Source: an uncultured Bacteroidales bacterium (GTDB lineage Bacteria; Bacteroidota; Bacteroidia; Bacteroidales; Bacteroidaceae). From it: a stretch of DNA of 64,000 nt. Below are positions 33,062-42,397 of the stretch, piece by piece; the stretch's first letter is position 1; each line of letters begins with the position of its first letter. Under the pieces are notes generated by a model that searched no databases, had not been told where the DNA came from, and saw only the letters and a program-made list of their open reading frames with translations. The position numbers and the translations under genes are program-made. The DNA is taken from assembly GCA_902799685.1 (NCBI GenBank), contig CADCBO010000001.1:101234-165233 (forward strand). The letters run 5' to 3'.

Positions 33062-33583
33062 ATGGAGACGGTTTCATTCATTCGCAGGCTTCTTACGCTG
33101 ATAGGGTTGGCGTTGCTTCAGGTCCTGTTCCTGAACAGGATAGCCCTGTTCGGCTATGTGACACCGCTGTTCTATATCTGGATGATAGTCAGGTTTGACA
33201 CTTCCATGACACGGACGGGCATACTTCTGTGGGCGTTCTTCCTGGGATTGATAATAGATATGTTTTCGGGCACTCCCGGCCTTAACGCCGCATCGGCCAC
33301 TCTTTTGGCCATGTTCCAGCCCGGAATAGTAAAGCTTTTCGTATCGTTGGACCGTCATGACGTTATTGTGCCCGGCTCGGTCTCCATGGGTGGACGTCAG
33401 TTTGCCGGATACCTGTTGCTTATTACTTTACTGCATCACACTGTATATTTCATCCTGCGCAGCATTCCTTTGGGTGACTGGACGGTCTTGGCGTTGAAGG
33501 TGGTGTTCAGTACTCTCCTTACATTCATTTTCATGCTCGTGGCGGAACACGTCTCGGTCAGTTCAGGGCTAAAACGTTCTTGA
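33062..33583 (+). CDS. mreD: Rod shape-determining protein MreD
   Basis: 173 residues, about five membrane helices, with 'QVLFLNRIALFGYVTPLFYIW' and 'GLIIDMFSGTPGLNAASATLLA' (D-x-F-x-G-x-x-G motif) characteristic of Bacteroidetes MreD. Its position between mreC and mrdA supports the call. The spacing is very short on both sides (4 bases each), pointing to coupled translation. Confidence 0.9.
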   Translation: METVSFIRRLLTLIGLALLQVLFLNRIALFGYVTPLFYIWMIVRFDTSMTRTGILLWAFFLGLIIDMFSGTPGLNAASATLLAMFQPGIVKLFVSLDRHDVIVPGSVSMGGRQFAGYLLLITLLHHTVYFILRSIPLGDWTVLALKVVFSTLLTFIFMLVAEHVSVSSGLKRS

Positions 33584-33587
33584 CACC

Positions 33588-35432
33588 GTGAAGGGTCACA
33601 GGTTTGACAACAGGAAATTGGTCATCGGCATAATGGTAATTGCCGTAGTGCTGGTTTATGTGATACGTCTGTTCCAGATCCAGATACTCGATACCCGGTA
33701 CCGCAATTCGGCCGACAACAACGCACTCTATTACCGTACCATCTATCCTACGCGCGGAGTCATCTATGACCGCAAGGGCAGGATGATTGTGAGCAACCAG
33801 CCGTCATTTGACGTGACTGTGACGATGCGTAACGTAAAGAATCTGGATACGCTGGCTTTGTGCAGGTCATTGGACATAACAAAGGAGTACTTTGAAAGCC
33901 GTATGGCCGATATCCGCAACCTGCGCAAGAACCCCGGTTACTCGCCATATACTGAACAGGTGTTCATGGCTCAGCTGTCAATCGGTGAGATTTCTGATCT
34001 GAGGGAAAACCTTTACCGTTTCCGTGGGTTTGGTATAAACCAGCGTCAGCAGCGCAAATACAACTATGAGGCTGCAGCCCATCTGCTTGGTGACCTGGGT
34101 GAGGTTTCCCGGAGCGAGATAGACGAAGACGGCTGGTACACCCAGGGTGACGTGATTGGCAAGCAGGGCGTGGAGAAATACTATGAATCCAAGCTGCGTG
34201 GTGAGAAAGGAACAGAGGTGTTGCTCAAGGATGCATACGGCCGCATACAGGGCAGTTATTATGACGGCGAGTTTGACAAGGAGGCCATACCGGGTCGCAA
34301 CCTGACACTTGGCATAGACATAGAGCTGCAGATGCTGGGTGAAAAGCTCATGCAGCACAAAATAGGCAGCATAGTGGCCATTGAGCCCAAGACGGGCCAG
34401 ATACTCTGTATGGTTTCATCTCCAACGTTTAACCCTTCGGAGCTGTCGGGCAGACACAGGGGTGAAAACTACCAGTCATTGGCTGCTCGCGCCGAGAAAC
34501 CGCTCCTGAACAGGACCATTCAAGGTACTTATCCGCCCGGTTCCACCTTCAAGACATCGCAGGCACTCACATTCCTTCAGGAAGGGATTATTGATACCCG
34601 CACTCAATATCCTTGCACTGGCGGATTCGTGTTCCGTGGCCTCAGGGTAGGGTGTCACGAGCATTCATCGCCGTTATCTCTCAATTTCGCCATTGCCACA
34701 TCATGTAACGGATATTTCTGTTGGGGTTATTATTACATGATAGGAGCATCCAAGTACGGTACACCGCAGAAAGCCCTGACCGTGTGGAAGGACTATATGG
34801 TGGATATGGGATTCGGTTATACACTAGGAGTGGATCTGCCCGGTGAGGCCCGCGGCATGATTCCCAACTCTGATTATTATGATCGCCACTATAACCGCTC
34901 ATGGAACGGCTTGACAACCATAAGCAATGCCATAGGGCAGGGTGAAGTCACGCTCACTCCTTTGCAGATAGCCAATCTTGGAGCTACCATTGCCAATCGT
35001 GGCTATTACATCAAGCCGCATGTGGTAAGTGCCATAGACGGAGAGCAGCTTGACTCGGCCTATACTACTCCCCATTATGTCAACGTTGACAGGGAGAACT
35101 ATGAGATTGTGATACAGGGTATGCGCCAATCGGTAATAAATGGTACATGCCGTTCCGCCAACAACCCTGACTATCTGGTGTGCGGCAAGACTGGAACTGC
35201 CCAGAACCGAGGCGCCGATCACTCTGTATTCATGGGATTTGCACCCATGGAAGATCCGCAGATAGCCATTGCGGTCTATGTGGAGAACGGCGGATTCGGT
35301 GCGGTGTATGGCGTTCCTATTGGTGCTCTGATGATGGAGCAGTACATAACCGGCGGATTGTCGGAGGATAGCAAACAGAAGGTTGAACAATACTCTAACC
35401 GTGTGATTGACTATGGAGAGGAGGAACGTTGA
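33588..35432 (+). CDS. mrdA: Penicillin-binding protein 2 (elongasome transpeptidase)
   Basis: 614 residues with a GTG start. One N-terminal membrane helix, the pedestal domain with 'TRGVIYDRKGRMIVSNQPSFDV' (~52), and the transpeptidase domain with 'PPGSTFKTSQAL' (SxxK, Ser319), 'IATSCNGYF' (SxN, ~370) and 'CGKTGTAQN' (KTG, ~530). It crosslinks peptidoglycan during side-wall growth together with RodA. It overlaps rodA by 20 bases. Confidence 0.95.
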   Translation: MKGHRFDNRKLVIGIMVIAVVLVYVIRLFQIQILDTRYRNSADNNALYYRTIYPTRGVIYDRKGRMIVSNQPSFDVTVTMRNVKNLDTLALCRSLDITKEYFESRMADIRNLRKNPGYSPYTEQVFMAQLSIGEISDLRENLYRFRGFGINQRQQRKYNYEAAAHLLGDLGEVSRSEIDEDGWYTQGDVIGKQGVEKYYESKLRGEKGTEVLLKDAYGRIQGSYYDGEFDKEAIPGRNLTLGIDIELQMLGEKLMQHKIGSIVAIEPKTGQILCMVSSPTFNPSELSGRHRGENYQSLAARAEKPLLNRTIQGTYPPGSTFKTSQALTFLQEGIIDTRTQYPCTGGFVFRGLRVGCHEHSSPLSLNFAIATSCNGYFCWGYYYMIGASKYGTPQKALTVWKDYMVDMGFGYTLGVDLPGEARGMIPNSDYYDRHYNRSWNGLTTISNAIGQGEVTLTPLQIANLGATIANRGYYIKPHVVSAIDGEQLDSAYTTPHYVNVDRENYEIVIQGMRQSVINGTCRSANNPDYLVCGKTGTAQNRGADHSVFMGFAPMEDPQIAIAVYVENGGFGAVYGVPIGALMMEQYITGGLSEDSKQKVEQYSNRVIDYGEEER

Positions 35433-36870
35433 CATAATAGGCAAGCTTGACTGGCTGACCGTTCTGATTGTAGTGGTCATGATGGTATGCGGCTGGCTCA
35501 GTATCTGCGGTGCCAGCGCTGATTTGGACAACCCGGACCTTTTCTCATTTGCCACCCGCCCCGGCAAGCAGTTGGTATGGATACTGTGCGCATTTGTGCT
35601 GGGTGCAGTGATGCTGTTCATTACCCAGAACTTCTACAATTCATACGCCTACATAATCTATATTCTGTTGCTGTTGCTGCTTATTGTGACCATATTCGTA
35701 GCCAAGGATACCAAAGGTTCGCGTTCGTGGCTCAATTTGGGCCCTGTGAGCCTGCAACCGGCGGAGTTTGCCAAATTTGCCACTGCGCTGGCTCTTGCCA
35801 AGTTTACTGACAGGTTTGACTTCAACCCGTCAAATATGACGGATCTGCTCAAAGCCTGTGCGGTTTTTGTAATTCCCATGCTGCTTATTATCTGCCAGAA
35901 CGAGACCGGTTCAGCCCTGGTATATGTGGCTTTCCTGCTGGTATTGTATCGCGAGGGAATGACCGGGAGCGTGTTGCTTGTAGGATTCTGTGCCATCCTG
36001 TTCTTTATTCTGGAGATAAAGTTCAGCCCTGTCCGTTTTGGTGAGCAGCCTTTCCAGGTTGGAACCTGGCTTGTGCTCACAATCATACAGTTGCTTGTGT
36101 CATGGAGAATCTGGCTCATGTCCCGCGACCGCAACCTCTCTTTGACAGTGTTGGGCATAGGTGTGGGCGGAATGTTGATTGGTCTGGCCGTATCACTCTC
36201 AATAGTGCCGTTCAAGGTTACCTGGCTTCAGGCCGGTCTGATTGCGGTTACCAGTGCATATATCATATTCCGTTCGTTCAAGGATATGGCGCGCAACTAT
36301 ATCCTTGTGGCGGTGTTTGCCATAGGCTCGGTAGGTTACCTGCTCTCCATTGATTATGCTTTCAACAAGATCCTGCAACCGCATCAGCGTACCCGTATCA
36401 ACGTAACTTTGGGCCTGGAGGATGATCCTAGAGGTACGGGTTATAACGTGAACCAGTCACTTATAGCCATAGGCTCGGGCGGGCTTACCGGCAAGGGCTT
36501 CATGAAAGGTACGCAGACCAAGCTCAAATACGTTCCAGAGCAGGACACAGATTTCATATTCTGCACCGTGGGTGAGGAGCAGGGATTCAAAGGCTCCGTG
36601 TTTGTGCTGCTGCTCTATCTGGGCCTTCTGCTACGTCTTATTTTCCTTGCGGAACGGCAGTCTTCGGTCTTTGGCCGCGTGTACGGCTACTCGGTAGTAT
36701 GTATTTTGCTGTTCCACCTATTTATAAATATAGGAATGGTGCTGGGCATCACGCCTGTAATAGGAATCCCCCTGCCGTTCTTCAGCTACGGAGGCTCGTC
36801 GCTCTGGGGCTTCACAATCCTCCTCACCGTCTTCCTGCGCATTGACTGCGAGCGCACTACCAGCTATTAG
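35413..36870 (+). CDS. rodA: Rod shape-determining glycosyltransferase RodA (SEDS family)
   Basis: 485 residues from the ATG at 35413, inside the end of mrdA; a TTG at 35407 is also in frame. About ten membrane helices, with SEDS motifs 'GSRSWLNLGPVSLQPAEFAKFATALALAKF' (~103), 'QNETGSALVY' (~161), 'GGLTGKGFMKGTQTKLKYVPEQDTDFIFCTVGEEQG' (~355) and 'PFFSYGGSSLWGF' near the C-terminus. It polymerises lipid II glycan strands as partner of PBP2. Longer than E. coli RodA (370 aa) through an extra loop around residues 205-290, as in other Bacteroidetes. Confidence 0.94.
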   Translation: MERRNVDIIGKLDWLTVLIVVVMMVCGWLSICGASADLDNPDLFSFATRPGKQLVWILCAFVLGAVMLFITQNFYNSYAYIIYILLLLLLIVTIFVAKDTKGSRSWLNLGPVSLQPAEFAKFATALALAKFTDRFDFNPSNMTDLLKACAVFVIPMLLIICQNETGSALVYVAFLLVLYREGMTGSVLLVGFCAILFFILEIKFSPVRFGEQPFQVGTWLVLTIIQLLVSWRIWLMSRDRNLSLTVLGIGVGGMLIGLAVSLSIVPFKVTWLQAGLIAVTSAYIIFRSFKDMARNYILVAVFAIGSVGYLLSIDYAFNKILQPHQRTRINVTLGLEDDPRGTGYNVNQSLIAIGSGGLTGKGFMKGTQTKLKYVPEQDTDFIFCTVGEEQGFKGSVFVLLLYLGLLLRLIFLAERQSSVFGRVYGYSVVCILLFHLFINIGMVLGITPVIGIPLPFFSYGGSSLWGFTILLTVFLRIDCERTTSY

Positions 36871-36871
36871 C

Positions 36872-36957
36872 CCACAATAGGGACACTCCCCTTCTGTTCC
36901 GCTCGCTTAGGAGGTTATTGTACACAAAGGGAACTGCCCCTATTGTGTGCTTAGTGC
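36872..36957. repeat. Long imperfect inverted repeat between rodA and ricT
   Basis: CACAATAGGG (36873-36882) pairs exactly with CCCTATTGTG (36938-36947), and the stem continues inward with mismatches (GACACTCCCCTT against AAGGGAACTGCC). It sits between two convergent stop codons, starting 2 bases after the rodA stop. The sequence resembles the hairpin at 41037. Confidence 0.65.
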
Positions 36958-36970
36958 AAATGGAAATCTA

Positions 36971-38107
36971 TTACTCTTTTGGAGGACGGTTTTGACCGTC
37001 GGGACGGTGATTGCCATTTGGGCGGTTGTGGTGCTTTTTCTTCTTTTTCTTTTTGTCAAAGCGGGACAGGTCGCCGTCGGTTAGGATGTCGTTTTCTATG
37101 CGGGAGTCGGTGCGGACGGCGTTCTCATCCAGGCTGGCGGGTTTTTGGCCCTTGCGGTTCATAGCTATTATTTCAAGCGCGCGGGCGGGGGTGATGGTCT
37201 CCACGTTGGCGGCAAACACCTTATCGGTAGAGTATGAGAGCTGTCCGTTCAGGATATCGGCCTTGAAGAAATAGTAGGTGCTGTCCAGAGTCTCCAGAGG
37301 GATGTCTCGTGAGGGGAATCCCTTCTGGGCCTCTACGTAGGCATCGACCTCATAGTTGAGGCAGCACTTGAGTTTGGCGCACTGGCCTGCCAGTTTCTGC
37401 GGGTTCATGGAGAGGTCCTGGAATCGTGCGGCACCGGTTGAGACCGATACAAAGCTTGTCATCCAGGTGGTGCAACAGAGCTCACGACCGCAGGGGCCTA
37501 TACCACCTATGCGGCCTGCCTCCTGACGGGCACCAATCTGTTTCATCTCAATGCGTACGTGGAAGGCATCGGCCAGCACCTTGATGAGCTGGCGGAAGTC
37601 AACACGGCCGTCGGCAATGTAGTAGAAGATAGCCTTGAGGCCGTCACCCTGGTACTCAACATCACCTATCTTCATCTCCAGACCCAGGTCCTTGGCTATC
37701 TGGCGGGAGCGTATCATGGTGTCGTGCTCGCGGGCCTTGGCCTCAGCGTACTTTTCCATATCAACCTCGCGGGCCTTACGGTAGACGCGCTTTATCTCTA
37801 TATCGGGACGCAGGTTGGCCTTTTTCATCTGGAGCTGTACCAGACGGCCGGTCATTGTGACTGTACCTATATCGTGGCCGGGATTGGATTCCACGGCAAC
37901 GATATCTCCTTTCTCCAGGGGCAGTTTGTTGGAGTTTATGAAGAATCCCTTGCGGGTGTTCTTGAACTGAACCTCAACGTAATCGCCCTCATCGGCTCCC
38001 GGCACACCAGCCAGATAGTCAAAAGAGTGGAGCTGGCCCATTCCGCGGCCGCAACCCTTGCAGCATATGCCTCCGCTGCCGTTATTTAGTATGAAATCCT
38101 GGTCCAT
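36971..38107 (-). CDS. ricT: RicT/PSP1-family iron-sulfur protein
   Basis: 378 residues. The PSP1 domain is recognised by 'GIGPCGRELCCTTWMTSF' (~203) and 'QKLAGQCAKLKCCLNYE' (~237), whose cysteines with an N-terminal 'ICCKGCGRGMG' cluster would hold a metal or Fe-S centre. The C-terminus is a Lys/His/Asn/Arg/Pro-rich tail of ~30 residues containing seven consecutive lysines. In B. subtilis RicT (YaaT) works with RicA and RicF in RNA processing, but Bacteroidetes lack obvious partners. Adjacent to holB (2 bases), the order also seen in Firmicutes. Confidence 0.9.
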   Translation of the reverse strand: MDQDFILNNGSGGICCKGCGRGMGQLHSFDYLAGVPGADEGDYVEVQFKNTRKGFFINSNKLPLEKGDIVAVESNPGHDIGTVTMTGRLVQLQMKKANLRPDIEIKRVYRKAREVDMEKYAEAKAREHDTMIRSRQIAKDLGLEMKIGDVEYQGDGLKAIFYYIADGRVDFRQLIKVLADAFHVRIEMKQIGARQEAGRIGGIGPCGRELCCTTWMTSFVSVSTGAARFQDLSMNPQKLAGQCAKLKCCLNYEVDAYVEAQKGFPSRDIPLETLDSTYYFFKADILNGQLSYSTDKVFAANVETITPARALEIIAMNRKGQKPASLDENAVRTDSRIENDILTDGDLSRFDKKKKKKKHHNRPNGNHRPDGQNRPPKE

Positions 38108-38108
38108 A

Positions 38109-39245
38109 TTACTGTTTCATTAGCATGATTGTTTTCAATGAAAGGTCAAAGAAAACCATCTTGGAATTAACGTTCTGTTCTATATCTCGTTGGGCATCGG
38201 ACAGAGTGTCCATCAGCCCTATAATGTTTTTCTCGTTCACGAACGGGGAGAACCTGACTGAGAACTGCCGTTCCTGCTCTGTCATGTAATTGAGGTCAGG
38301 ATTGTGGAAGTTGCAGATAAAGTTCTCTCTGATCATGCGCTGGCAGTAGGCAAGGAACCGCTTCTGCCATTCGCGTCCGCCGCCAGCAATGTTGTCGGCC
38401 CATAGTTTGAGGTCCTTTAGTCGGCGGCCGTATGCCAGGCGCATCAGCTGGGTGAAGTAGTCAAAGAACTCCTCACTTTCTGTGTTTATGCGCAGAGTAC
38501 TGATGGCTTTGAGCCAGCTGCCTCCGCTCAGGTGCGATATCTTCTGTGCTGTTTCAGGGTCAAGCTGATAACCCGGCCCCTGCAGCCTTTCTGTTATCTC
38601 CTGTTCAGGAATGCGTTTGAAGTCTATGCGCTGGGTACGGCTCAGTATGGTTTCAAGCATCTGCTCGGGGGCATCGGTAGTAAGGATGAAGATGGTTCCG
38701 GCAGGCGGCTCCTCAAGCAGTTTCAGCAGGGAGTTGGCGCACTGTTGGTTCATCTTCTCGGCGTGCCAGATTATCATTATCTTGTAACCGCCCTCAACAG
38801 ATTTGAGTGACAGCTTGGACAGAATCTGCTCGCTCTCGGTTACAAATATGCTGGCCTGCTTGTTGTCGGCATCAATGGCCGATAGCCAATCCTCAAAGCC
38901 AAAGTACTGTTGCTCCAGTACGGTTTCACGCCAGGTCTGTATCTCATCGTCCGATACGGTTGAGCGGCCTGCGGTCTTGCTCTTGTTTATTACGGGGAAT
39001 ACAAAATGCAGGTCGGGGTGGACCAGTTTGTCCATCTTTACGCACGATGGGCAAGTTCCGCAGGAATCGGCACCGTTACCCTTGTCGCGGCAGAGCAGAT
39101 AGCGTGCAAACGCTATTGCGGTCTGCAGTTTGCCTACACCTTCAGGACCACAGAACAGCAGAGCGTGGGGCACAGTCCCGGCCTGAGCGTCCTTAATTAG
39201 CCGCTCTATCACCTCCTGCTGTCCTATTACATCCCGAAAAAACAT
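38109..39245 (-). CDS. holB: DNA polymerase III clamp-loader delta' subunit
   Basis: 378 residues. AAA+ clamp-loader features: 'VIGQQEVIERLIKDAQAGTVPHALLFCGPEGVGKLQTAIAFAR' (Walker A GPEGVGK, ~36), 'CRDKGNGADSCGTCPSCVKM' (four-Cys zinc site, ~55-72), 'NSLLKLLEEPPAGTIFILTT' (~160) and 'ILSRTQRIDFKRI'. The Walker A ends GKL rather than GKT, in line with the non-hydrolysing delta' role. Precedes ricT in a minus-strand operon; the AATTGAGA repeat lies just upstream of its start. Confidence 0.92.
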   Translation of the reverse strand: MFFRDVIGQQEVIERLIKDAQAGTVPHALLFCGPEGVGKLQTAIAFARYLLCRDKGNGADSCGTCPSCVKMDKLVHPDLHFVFPVINKSKTAGRSTVSDDEIQTWRETVLEQQYFGFEDWLSAIDADNKQASIFVTESEQILSKLSLKSVEGGYKIMIIWHAEKMNQQCANSLLKLLEEPPAGTIFILTTDAPEQMLETILSRTQRIDFKRIPEQEITERLQGPGYQLDPETAQKISHLSGGSWLKAISTLRINTESEEFFDYFTQLMRLAYGRRLKDLKLWADNIAGGGREWQKRFLAYCQRMIRENFICNFHNPDLNYMTEQERQFSVRFSPFVNEKNIIGLMDTLSDAQRDIEQNVNSKMVFFDLSLKTIMLMKQ

Positions 39246-39264
39246 AAACTTGTTTTCTATTTCT

Positions 39265-39364
39265 AATTGAGAATTGAGAATTTAGAATTGAGAATTAATA
39301 CGCAGAACCTGCGTAATACGCACTGCATGGCCAATTCTCAATTCTCAATTTTCAATTCTCAATT
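39265..39364. repeat. AATTGAGA repeat element, copy 2
   Basis: Direct AATTGAGA-type units (39265-39297), a TACGCAG/CTGCGTA hairpin (39299-39315), TACGCACTGCATGG (39317-39330, one base different from copy 1), then inverted TCAATT units (39332-39363) that run into the TAA of the fumarase gene. It separates the holB start from the fumarase stop. Confidence 0.8.
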
Positions 39365-41003
39365 ATAGTATCTTACATCCTTCGCAAGGCTTCAATTGCT
39401 TGAAGAAGTCGTTACCCTTATCATCGACTAAGATGAAGGCGGGGAAATCTTCTACTTCAATCTTCCAGATGGCCTCCATGCCAAGCTCGGGATACTCAAC
39501 GCACTCAATTGACTTGATGTTGTTCTGAGCCAGGATGGCAGCGGGGCCGCCAATTGAACCCAGGTAGAATCCGCCGTGCTTCTTGCAGGCATCGGTAACG
39601 GCCTGTGAGCGGTTACCCTTGGCCAGCATGATCATTGATCCGCCGTTGTCCTGGAACTCATCTACGTAGGGATCCATACGACCTGCTGTGGTGGGGCCCA
39701 TTGAGCCGCAAGCCATGCCGGCAGGTGTCTTGGCGGGACCAGCGTAGTAGATGGGGTGCTCCTTGAGGTACTGGGGCATGGGCTCACCGGCGTCAAGGCG
39801 TGCCTTGATCTTGGCGTGTGCTATGTCACGACCTACTATGATTGTGCCGTTCAGGCTCAGGCGTGTGCTTACGGGATACTGTGAGAGCTGCTTGCATACC
39901 TCGGCCATGGGGCGGTTCAGGTCAACCTTTACGGCATCACCCTCGCCGGCCTGACGGAGCTCCTCAGGAATCAGCTCGTATGGTTTGTCATCCATCTTCT
40001 CAATCCAGATACCGTCCTTGTTGATCTTGGCCTTGATGTTACGGTCAGCAGAGCAGCTTACACCCAGACCTATGGGGCAGCTTGCGCCGTGACGCGGCAG
40101 ACGGATAACGCGAACATCATGTGCCATGTACTTACCGCCGAACTGGGCACCCAGACCTATCTTGTAAGCCTCCTGCAGGAGCTGCTTCTCAAGCTCAACG
40201 TCACGGAATGCGCGGCCGGTCTCATCGCCGGTGGTGGGCAGTGAGTCATAGTAGTGGGTCGATGCCAGCTTGACTGTGAGAAGGTTCTTCTCAGCGCTGG
40301 TACCGCCGATTACGAATGCGATGTGGTAGGGAGGGCAGGCTGCAGTACCCAGGCTCTTCATCTTCTCAACCAGGAAAGGAATCAGAGTACCGGGGTTCTG
40401 GATGCGTGCCTTGGTCTCCTGATACAGATATGTCTTGTTGGCTGATCCGCCGCCCTTGGTAACCATAAGGAAGCGGTACTCCATGCCCTCGGTAGCCTCG
40501 ATGTCAATCTGGGCGGGCAGGTTGCACTTGGTATTCACCTCATTGTACATATCCAGAGGAGCGTTCTGGCTGTAGCGCAGGTTCTCCTCGGTGTAGGTCT
40601 TGTAAACGCCCTCTGACAGAGCCTCTTCATCACAGAATCCGGTCCAGACCTGCTGGCCCTTCTCACCGTGGATGATGGCGGTACCGGTATCCTGGCAAAG
40701 AGGGAGCTTGCCCTTGGCCGATACCTCGGCGTTGCGCAGGAATGTCAGTGCTACATACTTATCGTTGTCTGATGCCTCGGGGTCACGCAGAATCTTGGCA
40801 ACCTGCTCGTTGTGTGAGCGGCGCAGCAGGAAGCTTACATCACGGAATGCGGCATTGGCCATCTTGGTCAGACCCTCCTTCTGAACCTTCAGAATGGGTT
40901 TGCCTTCAAACTCGCTTACGCTTACGTAATCCTTGGTGAGCAGATAGTACTCTGTCTCGTCCTTGCCCAACTGGAACATGGGCGCATACTTGAAATTTGC
41001 CAT
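39363..41003 (-). CDS. Class I (iron-sulfur) fumarate hydratase
   Basis: 546 residues with the fused alpha and beta domains of the oxygen-sensitive class I fumarases. Cluster cysteines are in '[17 protein letters not shown]' (~97), '[25 protein letters not shown]' (~217) and '[21 protein letters not shown]' (~305). The beta domain shows '[21 protein letters not shown]' and '[22 protein letters not shown]' (~430). It interconverts fumarate and malate, here probably in the reductive branch to succinate that gut Bacteroidales use. Similar to E. coli FumA/FumB; no specific symbol assigned. Confidence 0.93.
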   Translation of the reverse strand: MANFKYAPMFQLGKDETEYYLLTKDYVSVSEFEGKPILKVQKEGLTKMANAAFRDVSFLLRRSHNEQVAKILRDPEASDNDKYVALTFLRNAEVSAKGKLPLCQDTGTAIIHGEKGQQVWTGFCDEEALSEGVYKTYTEENLRYSQNAPLDMYNEVNTKCNLPAQIDIEATEGMEYRFLMVTKGGGSANKTYLYQETKARIQNPGTLIPFLVEKMKSLGTAACPPYHIAFVIGGTSAEKNLLTVKLASTHYYDSLPTTGDETGRAFRDVELEKQLLQEAYKIGLGAQFGGKYMAHDVRVIRLPRHGASCPIGLGVSCSADRNIKAKINKDGIWIEKMDDKPYELIPEELRQAGEGDAVKVDLNRPMAEVCKQLSQYPVSTRLSLNGTIIVGRDIAHAKIKARLDAGEPMPQYLKEHPIYYAGPAKTPAGMACGSMGPTTAGRMDPYVDEFQDNGGSMIMLAKGNRSQAVTDACKKHGGFYLGSIGGPAAILAQNNIKSIECVEYPELGMEAIWKIEVEDFPAFILVDDKGNDFFKQLKPCEGCKIL

Positions 41004-41036
41004 CGTTTTTTATTTTAGTTTATTCCTTTTTTCTGG

Positions 41037-41096
41037 AACACATTGGGGACGGTTCTCTTTGTGCGCGCACACAAAGAGAACCGTCCCCAATGTGTT
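41037..41096. repeat. Perfect 27-bp inverted repeat between fumarase and hflX
   Basis: Left arm 41037-41063, loop CGCGCA, right arm 41070-41096, with no mismatch. The arm contains ATTGGGGACGGTTCTCTTTG. The right arm supplies two bases of the hflX stop codon (41095-41097, TAA on the minus strand). It belongs with the REP-like hairpins of this window. Confidence 0.9.
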
Positions 41097-42348
41097 ATTC
41101 GGTATCGGGATAGAGGAAATCGTTGTAGGGGTACTTTTGTACGTGCAACTGCTTTACTCTGTCGTATAGTACTTTTCGCATATTCTCAATGCCTGTCTTC
41201 TTGAGTGCCGATACAAACAGGCACTCGCCGTTCAGGCGGCCCATCCAGGTGCGCTGCAACTCCTCCATGGTGATGTTCTCACGTGTGGCGGGAGTAAGGT
41301 CATCGGCCTCTTTCTCTATCCAGGTGTAGGCATCGGTCTTGTTAAAGAGCACGATTATTGGCTTTTCGCCGGCACCAAGGTCGGCCAGAGTCTTGTCAAC
41401 CACCTTCATCTGGTCCTCAAAGTCGGGGTGCGATATATCCACAACGTGTATCAGGAGGTCTGCTTCACGGACCTCATCAAGCGTGGATTTGAATGACTCC
41501 ACAAGGTCTGTGGGCAACTTGCGTATGAATCCTACGGTGTCTGACAGAAGGAACGGCAGGTTATCTACCACAACCTTGCGAACTGTAGTATCCAGTGTTG
41601 CGAAGAGTTTATTCTCAGCAAACACATCGCTCTTGGAGAGCAGGTTCATAAGGGTGGACTTACCCACGTTGGTGTAACCTACCAGCGCAACGCGGATAAG
41701 ACGACCGCGGTTCTTGCGCATTGTTGATTTCTGGCGGTCTATATCAGCCAGCTGCTCCTTGAGCCAGCTTATGCGTTTGGTAATGATTCGGCGGTCCATT
41801 TCAAGCTGGGTCTCGCCAGGTCCGCGCAAACCTACCGAACCCTTTCCGCCACCGGCGCCGGATCCACCGCCCTGACGCTCCAGGTGAGTCCACATTCGCT
41901 GCAGTCGGGGCAGCAGATAGCGGTATTGCGCCAGCTCAACCTGAGTCTTGGCGTGGGCTGTCTGGGCTCGCATTGCAAAGATGTCAAGTATCAGTGATGT
42001 GCGGTCCAGAACCTTGACTCCAAGGACGCCCTCTATGGCCGACATCTGCTTGGCGGTGAGTTCATCGTCAAAGATAGCCATGCCCACCTCGTTCTCCATA
42101 TCCTCCATGCGCTTGATGTAGTCACGCATCTCCTCCAGCTTACCCTTACCTACGTATGTGGCGGCAAGAGCCTGGGGTATCTTCTGCGTGAAACGGCGCA
42201 TCACGCGCACGCCGGCGGTATCGGCCAGGAACTCCAGCTCGTCAAGATACTCCGTTGTCTTGCGCTCGTCCTGATCCTGCGTTATGATACCTACCAGTAT
42301 GGCGGTCTCGGCTTTCTTTTCGGTTATGACTTGGAACTCTTCTTTCAT
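41095..42348 (-). CDS. hflX: Ribosome-associated GTPase HflX
   Basis: 417 residues. N-terminal HflX domain ('YVGKGKLEEMRDYIKRM', ~70; 'VLDRTSLILDIFAMRAQTAHAKTQVELAQYRYLLPRL'), a glycine-rich linker 'GGGSGAGGGKGSVGLRGPGETQLEMDRR' and the GTPase domain: G1 'GYTNVGKST' (~212), G3 'DTVGFIRKLP' (~258), G4 'NKTD' (~330). It binds the 50S subunit and splits stalled ribosomes under stress. The stop codon is embedded in the perfect inverted repeat downstream. Confidence 0.95.
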   Translation of the reverse strand: MKEEFQVITEKKAETAILVGIITQDQDERKTTEYLDELEFLADTAGVRVMRRFTQKIPQALAATYVGKGKLEEMRDYIKRMEDMENEVGMAIFDDELTAKQMSAIEGVLGVKVLDRTSLILDIFAMRAQTAHAKTQVELAQYRYLLPRLQRMWTHLERQGGGSGAGGGKGSVGLRGPGETQLEMDRRIITKRISWLKEQLADIDRQKSTMRKNRGRLIRVALVGYTNVGKSTLMNLLSKSDVFAENKLFATLDTTVRKVVVDNLPFLLSDTVGFIRKLPTDLVESFKSTLDEVREADLLIHVVDISHPDFEDQMKVVDKTLADLGAGEKPIIVLFNKTDAYTWIEKEADDLTPATRENITMEELQRTWMGRLNGECLFVSALKKTGIENMRKVLYDRVKQLHVQKYPYNDFLYPDTE

Positions 42349-42357
42349 TTATCTTAA

Positions 42358-42397
42358 ACGGCGTAGCCGTAATTCTCAATTTTCAATTCTCAATTTT
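42358..42397. repeat. AATTGAGA repeat element, copy 3
   Basis: An ACGGC/GCCGT hairpin (42358-42370) followed by inverted TTCTCAATTTTCAATT units to 42397. The minus-strand rsmI stop codon (TGA, 42390-42392) lies within the repeat. The left arm seen in copies 1 and 2 is absent. Confidence 0.75.
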
